Shown piece after piece: positions 18,756 through 25,605 of a stretch of DNA of 64,000 nucleotides. Origin of the DNA: Oligoflexales bacterium (GTDB taxonomy: Bacteria > Bdellovibrionota_B > Oligoflexia > Oligoflexales > RGVZ01); the NCBI GenBank assembly GCA_947445775.1, contig CANFEB010000002.1, positions 82,175-146,174 of the forward strand. The letters run 5' to 3'. Numbering within the stretch: position 1 is the stretch's first letter; each line of letters starts with the position of its first letter. The translations under genes were made by a program, and so were the position numbers. The notes beneath the pieces were generated by a model. That model was not told the DNA's origin and searched no databases. It saw only the letters and a program-made list of their open reading frames with translations.

Positions 18756-21140
18756 TTATGGCACGGAGGCGCCGGAAGTGCGCCGGGCATTTTGTTCCAT
18801 TTGGTCTAGAACGGTCCGATTGTTTTGGCCCCTGACAGACGCAGCGGCTCTGAGCCACATGGCATGGGCGCGCGCAGTTTGATTCTGTCGTTCCAGTAAT
18901 TCTGCCAGGCTGCGGTACCATTCAAAGGCAAAGGCGGGTTCATGGGCGATGACGGCGTTGTCGATTTTTGTTTTTATGAAATCATCAAGATCATTTATTT
19001 TCGTGAATTTTACGGGCGAAACCCCCGACCTCAGCCAGTGGCGCAGGTGCAAATAGTGGATGAGCCATGGCGTTTTGCCGGCGTCCGGGATTTCCGGAAT
19101 TTCTGCCCAACCCGCCATATACCAACGCCACCGCGCAGCCTCGGCGGCGGGCAGAATCTGGCCTAGTCGATGTCGGACGATAATTTGGCGGGCCAAATGC
19201 ACCGGCAACGGATGAAGGGCATGAAACTTAACCAGATCACTGAGATCCGGATTCACTTTTAACTTTGACCCACTGAATGCCAGCAGGTCCAATGCGAGGA
19301 TGCGCCGCTCAATGTCCTCTTCATTGCGTGGGGGCCACGCTGATCCGGTTGTGGTTGGGGCCGTGATATCTGCAGCGACGGCTTCACCCAATGATCTGGC
19401 CCCAACTAGATTCTGGTCATGGAATGCCTTATGGGCCAATTGCCGCAATGCCATCAATTGGTAGGCCGGGTCGCCGGAAATTTCTGCCATTGATTCCAGA
19501 GATTCTTTGTCAGGTCCAGCCGCCATTTGCTCGGCAAAACTATGGGGGCAGACATCCATGGCAACACCCCTGGAGCGAAACAAAGTGCTGGCGCGGACTC
19601 GATTTTTAAGTTTGCCAAAGGCTCTGGATGCGACGCTGGATGAGGCGCTAGATGAGGCCATGGATGAGCTGAGGGAAATTTCTTTTTGCCAAAGTGCAAT
19701 CAGTGTCTCTGCGCTTTCACCGGTGGCATCACGCCAATTTTTTCCCGCATATAATCTAGTCACAGCGGCGATGCCACCAGGTCTGCGGGCGAGCCATCCC
19801 ATCAGCGAACCGGCTTGGGTGTAGGCACGTGGACCCGATTCCAGCCAAAACGTCCAGGGACTAAACAGGCGCGCTGGGTTGCCGGAGCGTCCTGATGCGA
19901 ACAATTCTGCCGCTGCATCATCCAGGGACATGACGCTGAAAATATTGGCATCCGGCGCCAGGGCAACCGCAAGGCCTTCGGTGATGGCCATATTGGGATG
20001 AAATCCAAGGCCATGAAAGGCGATGCGCGACGTCAGGGCGTGAACAAGTTCATGACGCAGAGTCGGATGGGGAACGCGATAGGGAGCAGCGGCGCTATGG
20101 ATGGCAGCGACACCGGCGGCAGCCAAGCCGGCGGCAGCAGGGAGGCTAGCGACGGTGATGTGAACCCCCGGCGTGAAAACGTCGGTGATGTCGGTGGCAC
20201 CCCCGCCAAACCACAGTTTTTTTGAACGCGAATCTGGATACGCATAGATGTCGATGTCGGGATAATCAAGAGGCCCAAGGATGATTTTTAGATCATGAAT
20301 GTGAAAGGCGGCTTCGGCGGCCAACCGCGAGGCATCGTCGGGATTCGTCATGAAATGGAAGAGGCGAAATCCAGGGCGAATGAGCGTCTGGGGAAACTGG
20401 CGTTGCAGGATGCTGCTGCCGTGGCCTGTAACCGGAGAATCTAGAGTCATGATGGTGATGACAGCCCAGGCTAATCCAAGGACGACGATGAGAAGTCGCT
20501 TCATAAAATTTTGGTAGAAGGCCAGCCCGGCGGCAGCAAAAAAGCAGGCTTGCCCGATGCGAGTAAGGATGATGTCGCGGTGAAGCCAGATCCGTTCGTC
20601 GTAAATTGGCCCGTGCAAAAATCCGAACAGCCAGTGCACCGCGCGTTTTTGCGGCATAAGCCACAACGTTGCGGAGAGGCTGGCCAGTGAGGCTAAAATG
20701 ACGGCGATCCAAATCGAAATATATTTTATGTTTTGGTGCGAGAGTCTTCTTTTTGATGACGTGGCGTCTGATTTGTCCATGAAGTGCCGTGCAATCGTGC
20801 CCGCGGAGGCTGCGAGGATGCACGAGGGGAGGGCTTGCACCAATAGCCACTGACCATAACCAAGTCCACTACAAGGACAGAGTTGCGCAGCAAACATCAA
20901 GAACCCTGGCAGGGCGAGGCCGATAAACAGGGATCCGACAGTCACCATCCAATCGGCGAGGGAGTATCTTCGTGGGGAAGGACCAAAACAGATGACTGCG
21001 ATAGGCCAAAAGACGGCGACCATGGCGGCAGCCATGGTGACATGCTCGTATTCAAGATTTCTGCCGGATCGAGTCACCAGCGGAAGGGCGCCAGCGAGAA
21101 TCCCGACCAAAATTGCTTGCGGCCCCGCCATAAAAGCCAT
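18756..21140 (-). CDS. multi-pass membrane protein with gluzincin-type HExxH peptidase domain
   Basis: A 794-residue protein. The first 235 residues contain about six or seven hydrophobic helices, followed by a soluble domain. In it HELVH (363-367, TLRHELVHALTSR) is followed 21 residues later by Glu388 in MAITEGLAVAL, the spacing of gluzincin (peptidase MA) zinc sites. A Ser/Ala low-complexity stretch (SSSMASSSASSSVAS) lies near residue 500, and the C-terminal 250 residues look helical and repeat-like (TPR-like). The peptidase site is probably periplasmic. No exact family is recognised. It starts 15 bases after the preceding small gene. Confidence 0.72.
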   Translation of the reverse strand: MAFMAGPQAILVGILAGALPLVTRSGRNLEYEHVTMAAAMVAVFWPIAVICFGPSPRRYSLADWMVTVGSLFIGLALPGFLMFAAQLCPCSGLGYGQWLLVQALPSCILAASAGTIARHFMDKSDATSSKRRLSHQNIKYISIWIAVILASLASLSATLWLMPQKRAVHWLFGFLHGPIYDERIWLHRDIILTRIGQACFFAAAGLAFYQNFMKRLLIVVLGLAWAVITIMTLDSPVTGHGSSILQRQFPQTLIRPGFRLFHFMTNPDDASRLAAEAAFHIHDLKIILGPLDYPDIDIYAYPDSRSKKLWFGGGATDITDVFTPGVHITVASLPAAAGLAAAGVAAIHSAAAPYRVPHPTLRHELVHALTSRIAFHGLGFHPNMAITEGLAVALAPDANIFSVMSLDDAAAELFASGRSGNPARLFSPWTFWLESGPRAYTQAGSLMGWLARRPGGIAAVTRLYAGKNWRDATGESAETLIALWQKEISLSSSMASSSASSSVASRAFGKLKNRVRASTLFRSRGVAMDVCPHSFAEQMAAGPDKESLESMAEISGDPAYQLMALRQLAHKAFHDQNLVGARSLGEAVAADITAPTTTGSAWPPRNEEDIERRILALDLLAFSGSKLKVNPDLSDLVKFHALHPLPVHLARQIIVRHRLGQILPAAEAARWRWYMAGWAEIPEIPDAGKTPWLIHYLHLRHWLRSGVSPVKFTKINDLDDFIKTKIDNAVIAHEPAFAFEWYRSLAELLERQNQTARAHAMWLRAAASVRGQNNRTVLDQMEQNARRTSGASVP

Positions 21141-21155
21141 GACAGTTATACCGGC

Positions 21156-21659
21156 CTAGAAGGTTTGCAAAAAAGACCAGGAACGCGAGCCATGACGACT
21201 CATCGCTAGCAAGTCGCGGCGGTGGCGCGTGATTGTGGTGACGATCTGGCGTGACTGACGAGCATCGTTGCCTTCAGTGGCGTGGGCGCGGGCGGAAATT
21301 CGCATTTCTTCCAGAACCCTTTCGGCGTCTACGAGCAGCCTCATGACGCGCATCGTCACCGCGCACACGTCGCTCACCTGGTGTGGTTGCTGATCGTCTT
21401 GATCTGCTGTGCCAGTGGGGATCGAATGAGAGTGATTTTCTGCGGCGCGGTAATCGTTGACGCATTCTGCTAGAGAATCTTCTTTCAGGATTCGGCTGAT
21501 AAAAGCCAAATGATCAACCCGGCGTTTGATGAGGCCAAGGGTTTCGTTCTTGTAAACACTGGCACGGTAGTACGTTGTCTGCTGACGGATTTCGTCAAGC
21601 ACGTCGGATGCGAGATCGGTTAGTTCGAAAATGACATCGCCAAAGCGCAAACGTGACAT
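21156..21659 (-). CDS. small helical protein of unknown function
   Basis: A 167-residue protein with no signal or membrane segment. Most of it looks helical and charged, with a His/Gln/Asp-rich linker near the middle (ENHSHSIPTGTADQDDQQPH). ATG 21659 is chosen over 21683 because GGAGG lies 6 bases upstream of it. It sits between a lipoprotein gene and the membrane HExxH gene, close enough for co-transcription. No family is recognised. Confidence 0.6.
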   Translation of the reverse strand: MSRLRFGDVIFELTDLASDVLDEIRQQTTYYRASVYKNETLGLIKRRVDHLAFISRILKEDSLAECVNDYRAAENHSHSIPTGTADQDDQQPHQVSDVCAVTMRVMRLLVDAERVLEEMRISARAHATEGNDARQSRQIVTTITRHRRDLLAMSRHGSRSWSFLQTF

Positions 21660-21703
21660 GGAAGCCTCCAGGTTGCATTGCATTACGCGAGTCGGGAATT
21701 CTT

Positions 21704-22327
21704 TTACCAGGTCATGGTCACATCAGCGTCTGGGTTGGTGAATTGAATCTGAAACTGGTTGGCCGCAGCCAATTCGGGACTATCGGTGGTGCGTGATGGC
21801 GTGTCGAAGACGACCATGTATTCGGCCGACCAGCGATTGACACTAGGAAAATAGGACTTCCAGCGATCTTTGTCGGCAAGGCGGCGGACCAATGCGGGGC
21901 GCATAGTTTTATCGCCGGCCACCATCTGAATGGTCCAATGGTCCTGGTCGGCTAGGTCATCGACCCGGGCATCGGGTGAAAACAAAGAGACAAAGAAGGC
22001 GCTTTTGCCGGAGGCATCTTCAAAGAACTGCATCTTGTTCTTGGTGAATCGCTCGGCGCGGCGCGCAAAAGCAGTCCTGAAATCAGGGGATAAGTAAGTG
22101 GCGTCGATGGAGTATTTGGTTTCAAAGTCACGCATCACCGTGGTCGAGCGCGAGGCCTTACGCCAGGCACCTTCGTAGGCGCTATCTTGCTCAATGGTCG
22201 GCAGCATCTCAACCTTGGTTTTGGCACCAGATCCTGTTGTGCAACCCGAGGCCAGAATATGCAGCGCGCACAGGGCCCACACATATGTTTTCAATTTCAA
22301 AAGATATTTGGTTTGACGATTTTTCAC
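21704..22327 (-). CDS. putative lipoprotein of unknown function
   Basis: A 207-residue protein with a lipoprotein signal: basic start, hydrophobic core and lipobox LASGC at about 25-29. The mature part is mixed alpha/beta and ends with predicted strands (FQIQFTNPDADVTMTW). GTG 22327 is supported by AAGGAG 6 bases upstream. It lies 13 bases after the FHA-GGDEF gene, so the two are almost certainly co-transcribed, which suggests an envelope role linked to cyclic-di-GMP signalling. Fold and function are not recognised. Confidence 0.72.
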   Translation of the reverse strand: MKNRQTKYLLKLKTYVWALCALHILASGCTTGSGAKTKVEMLPTIEQDSAYEGAWRKASRSTTVMRDFETKYSIDATYLSPDFRTAFARRAERFTKNKMQFFEDASGKSAFFVSLFSPDARVDDLADQDHWTIQMVAGDKTMRPALVRRLADKDRWKSYFPSVNRWSAEYMVVFDTPSRTTDSPELAAANQFQIQFTNPDADVTMTW

Positions 22328-22340
22328 AAATTCTCCTTTG

Positions 22341-23243
22341 TCAAATGGCCGACGTGACGCGGTTGCGTCCGTCCTGTTTTGATTGATAAAGCCGCTGGTC
22401 GGCGACTTCTAGAAAATCGGTGGCAAGATTGTGACTTGCTGCAAGTTCGGCAACGCCCAGCGACAACGTTTGTTTGTGCTGGACTTGTTGGCCGGCCTCA
22501 TTGGTCACCATGAATGGATGCGTCTCCAGGGCGGAGCGAATGCGTTCCGCAAATTCAGTCGCCTTTTTGATTGGCGTGTTGGGCAGGAGGATCAGGAACT
22601 CCTCGCCGCCAAAACGCCCAAAGATGTCGTCTTTACGGATGACGCTTTTCACGATGCTTGCGGTCTCGCGTAAAACGTAATCGCCGGCATTGTGGCCGTA
22701 GGTGTCATTCACCTTTTTAAAGAGATCCAGATCGAAGCTGATGATGCACAGCGGCCGTGTGCTGCTGCGACTGAATTTGATTTCTGCGTCAAGGTTGTCG
22801 GTCAAATAGCGCTTGTTGAAAATCTGTGTTCCCGCATCTACAACAGAGCGGCTCCAGCCTTCATCTTCGCAAATCGTTTCGAGGTCCTCATAGGCATTGA
22901 AGCGCATCAAGACATTGCCAAAACGGATGTGATCCCGGTGTTTCACGGCCAGTTTGCTGGTGACTTTCTGGTCGTTGACAAAAGTTCCGTTGGAGCTGCC
23001 GAGGTCCTCGACTTCTACGAGATCTGCGTTGATGAGGATGCGCGCATGTTTGCGCGAGACGCTGGGCTCTTGGATGATCACGGTGCAGTCGGTGGCCCGA
23101 CCGATGCTGGACTCGGCGGGATCCAATGGGTGGCGTTTGAACACATCGCCGTGCAGTCGGGTGAGGCTGGCGCGATTGCGTTTGGGAGACGTGAAAATGT
23201 TCAGTGTGCCGGGTTCTGCAATTATGGTTTTTTCAGTGGTCAT
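22341..23243 (-). CDS. diguanylate cyclase with N-terminal FHA domain
   Basis: A 300-residue protein. The FHA domain (about 25-115) has GRATDCTVII (48-57), SRKHA (63-67) and LGSSNGTFVN (81-90), which bind phosphothreonine. The GGDEF domain (about 140-300) has active-site GGEEF at 212-216 and inhibitory-site RKDD at 203-206, five residues upstream, so both catalysis and product inhibition look intact. The first 15 residues contain four Thr that could be phosphorylated. The architecture matches Bdellovibrio DgcB, which is needed for prey invasion; orthology is inference. AAGG six bases before ATG 23243 supports the start. It heads a five- or six-gene cluster. Confidence 0.92.
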   Translation of the reverse strand: MTTEKTIIAEPGTLNIFTSPKRNRASLTRLHGDVFKRHPLDPAESSIGRATDCTVIIQEPSVSRKHARILINADLVEVEDLGSSNGTFVNDQKVTSKLAVKHRDHIRFGNVLMRFNAYEDLETICEDEGWSRSVVDAGTQIFNKRYLTDNLDAEIKFSRSSTRPLCIISFDLDLFKKVNDTYGHNAGDYVLRETASIVKSVIRKDDIFGRFGGEEFLILLPNTPIKKATEFAERIRSALETHPFMVTNEAGQQVQHKQTLSLGVAELAASHNLATDFLEVADQRLYQSKQDGRNRVTSAI

Positions 23244-23506
23244 GATGCGCCTTTGGCCCGTACTTGGGGACCTTTAACCGTCCGGAAATGTTCAACATGT
23301 AAATGGTATCACCTCATTGGGCCGGGCCGGACCCCCCGGGGGAGAGGAAAGCGGGGGGGCGGGTTTCTGGAGGGGCGGCGGGAGGGGCGTTGGGATGGGC
23401 TTTAAAAGTTGCAAGCCCGTGAGAAGTCCGGAAAAGGTCTTTCTTTTTAGGAGATGGCTTAATACGATCCAAATTAAGATCCAGGGATTGAATTTGGAGG
23501 CATCCG
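23244..23506. promoter_or_regulatory. divergent intergenic region with a G-rich tract
   Basis: This 263-base gap separates the FHA-GGDEF gene and ugd, so it should carry both promoters. From 23321 to 23400 the plus strand is extremely G-rich, with at least six runs of three or more G separated by short spacers, preceded by CCCCCCGGGGG. Such a tract can form a G-quadruplex in the non-template strand of ugd. GGAGG ahead of ATG 23507 is the ugd ribosome-binding site. No clear -35/-10 pair is visible. Confidence 0.5.
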
Positions 23507-24925
23507 ATGAAGTTGACGGTGGTGGGCTCGGGCTACGTTGGTTTAGTGACGGGAGTTTGTTTTGCCGAAGTTGGTCATGATGTCGTCTGTGTCGACACCG
23601 ATGCCAGCAAGATTGCTATGCTGCGTGATAACGTCCCGCCCATCTATGAACCCGGGCTTGAAGAACTGTTGAAGCGCAATGCCGCTCATGAGCGCTTGAA
23701 TTTCACGACAAAACTGGCCGAGGCTTTGCCAGACTCCGCTGCGGTGTTTATCGCGGTCGGCACGCCTGAGGGTGAAGACGGCTCCTCGGATCTGCGTTAT
23801 GTCAAGGCGGTCGCCACCGAAATTGGGCGCCTCGCGGTGGCGTCACTCCTGGTGGTGGTCAAGTCTACAGTTCCTGTTGGGACGTGCGATATGGTGGAGG
23901 CCGCAATTGAGGCGGAACTTGCTAAGCGGTTTCCGGTCGGCAATGGTTCCAAGCCCAAGCCAAGGGTGCGCGTCGCGTCGAATCCGGAATTCCTGAAGGA
24001 AGGCACGGCCATCGACGATTTCATGAAGCCCGACCGGATTGTCACTGGGGTTACCGATCCGGAATCCGCGGCGATTTTCTTGGAGATGTACGCCCCCTTT
24101 GTGCAAGACGATCCTTCCCGTTTGCAAGTGATTGAACGTCGTTCCAGCGAGATGACCAAATATGCGGCCAACGCGATGCTGGCGACACGGATCAGTTTCA
24201 TGAACGAACTTTCGCGGCTGTGCGAAGTGGTCGGCGCAAATATTGATGACGTGCGCCGGGGGATTGGCTCCGACGGGCGGATCGGCAAGAAGTTTCTTTA
24301 CGCTGGCCCAGGCTACGGCGGGTCATGCTTTCCCAAGGATGTCGAGGCTCTGCTCAGCACGGCACAGCAAAATAATTGCGAACTCACCGTACTGAAGGCC
24401 GTGAGCCACGCGAATAAAATGCAAAAAATGCATGTGGCTCGCAAAATTCATAGCCACTTTGGCGGTGATTTGAAGGGGCGCAAAATTGCTGTTTGGGGCC
24501 TTGCCTTCAAACCAGGGACGGATGATGTCCGTGAGGCTCCGGCCTTGACGATTTTGAGTGCGCTGGTGAATTGGGGGGCGGAAGTTGTTGCCCACGATCC
24601 AGTGGCGCAAAAAACTTTTTCTCAAGCTTGGGAGCAGGCTGGGATGAAACCTTCGCAAATCTTATACATGGAGGATTCCTACGATGCTCTTGATGGCGCC
24701 GATGCTTTGATCTTGCTGACGGAATGGCCGGAATATAAACGTCCATCATGGACGCGGATTCGCAGCCTGCTGCGCACTCCGGCCGTTTTTGATTTGCGAA
24801 ATCAATATCCATACAAGGCTTTGGCGGATGCTGGATTTCATTACGAATGCGTTGGGCGGCCGGATTCGCGCACGGGAAATAATGGCGGCGAATCACGGCC
24901 TGGTCCAGAGGGACGCCCGTCATGA
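23507..24925 (+). CDS. ugd: UDP-glucose 6-dehydrogenase
   Basis: Oxidises UDP-glucose to UDP-glucuronate with two NAD+, feeding capsule, exopolysaccharide or lipid A sugar synthesis. The 472-residue protein has the Rossmann motif VVGSGYVGL at 5-13, the catalytic Cys274 in GYGGSCFPKD, YAANAMLATRISFMNE in the central helix and VWGLAFKPGTDDVREAP in the C-terminal domain. The last 30 residues (Gly/Asn/Arg/Pro-rich) extend past the usual end. The stop overlaps the gmhA start by 4 bases, coupling two sugar-precursor enzymes. Confidence 0.96.
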   Translation: MKLTVVGSGYVGLVTGVCFAEVGHDVVCVDTDASKIAMLRDNVPPIYEPGLEELLKRNAAHERLNFTTKLAEALPDSAAVFIAVGTPEGEDGSSDLRYVKAVATEIGRLAVASLLVVVKSTVPVGTCDMVEAAIEAELAKRFPVGNGSKPKPRVRVASNPEFLKEGTAIDDFMKPDRIVTGVTDPESAAIFLEMYAPFVQDDPSRLQVIERRSSEMTKYAANAMLATRISFMNELSRLCEVVGANIDDVRRGIGSDGRIGKKFLYAGPGYGGSCFPKDVEALLSTAQQNNCELTVLKAVSHANKMQKMHVARKIHSHFGGDLKGRKIAVWGLAFKPGTDDVREAPALTILSALVNWGAEVVAHDPVAQKTFSQAWEQAGMKPSQILYMEDSYDALDGADALILLTEWPEYKRPSWTRIRSLLRTPAVFDLRNQYPYKALADAGFHYECVGRPDSRTGNNGGESRPGPEGRPS

Positions 24926-25512
24926 TGTTAGAACACGTCCGGGCAACCATGGCCGAGGCGGCGCAGGCCCTTGATGCCTTGCGCAAGAACGAAGCCGCTT
25001 TGGCGGCCGTGGCCCGTGGCGCGGAATTGATGGTGGCTTCGTTGCGTCAGGGCGGCTGCCTTTACAGTTGCGGCAATGGTGGGTCGATGTGCGACGCCAT
25101 GCATTTTGCCGAAGAACTAACGGGTCGTTACCGCAAGGATCGTCCGGCAGTTCGGGCGATCAGCATCAGTGATGCCAGTCACATGTCTTGCGTTGGCAAT
25201 GACTATGGTTACGAATTCGTATTCTCTCGTTACGTCGAGGCTCACGGCCGATCTGGTGATGTATTGCTGGCCATCAGCACCAGTGGCTCCAGTAAGAATG
25301 TGCTGCGTGCGGTCGAAGTGGCTCGGGAGCGCGGCATGAAAGTCGTGGCCCTGACGGGGCGTCCAGGAAGTGTCATTGGATCGATGGCCGATGTTGAAAT
25401 TTGCACTCCAGGCGGCGCCTATGCCGACCGTGTGCAAGAACTTCATATCAAAGTAATCCATACGTTTATGGAGCTGATTGAACGTAATTTGTTTCCGGAA
25501 CTTTATCGTTAG
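24922..25512 (+). CDS. gmhA: phosphoheptose isomerase
   Basis: Converts sedoheptulose 7-phosphate to heptose 7-phosphate, the first step to ADP-heptose for the LPS inner core. The 196-residue SIS-fold protein matches GmhA along its length: SCGNGGSMCDAMHFAEELTG, SDASHMSCVGNDYG, the SIS loop ISTSGSSKNV and YADRVQELHIKVIH. The start follows ATGATG; the first ATG overlaps the ugd stop. Its presence implies a heptose-containing LPS core. Downstream lies a structured repeat. Confidence 0.96.
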   Translation: MMLEHVRATMAEAAQALDALRKNEAALAAVARGAELMVASLRQGGCLYSCGNGGSMCDAMHFAEELTGRYRKDRPAVRAISISDASHMSCVGNDYGYEFVFSRYVEAHGRSGDVLLAISTSGSSKNVLRAVEVARERGMKVVALTGRPGSVIGSMADVEICTPGGAYADRVQELHIKVIHTFMELIERNLFPELYR

Positions 25513-25550
25513 TCCCCTCGGTTACGCATTTTTTTTGTTGGACTTTGATC

Positions 25551-25602
25551 GAGATCCTTCGCTGCGCTCAGGACACGTCGCTGGCGCGAAAGCGCCAGCG
25601 AC
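25551..25602. repeat. dispersed structured repeat, copy 1
   Basis: Just after gmhA lies GAGATCCTTCGCTGCGCTCAGGA (given here as two parts: GAGATCCTTCGC and TGCGCTCAGGA), then a perfect 11-bp hairpin GTCGCTGGCGC, loop GAAA (a GNRA tetraloop), GCGCCAGCGAC at 25577-25602. A second copy at 51101-51203 shares the modules. It may also terminate transcription between the convergent gmhA and helicase genes, although no T tract follows the hairpin. Confidence 0.75.
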
Positions 25603-25605
25603 TAC

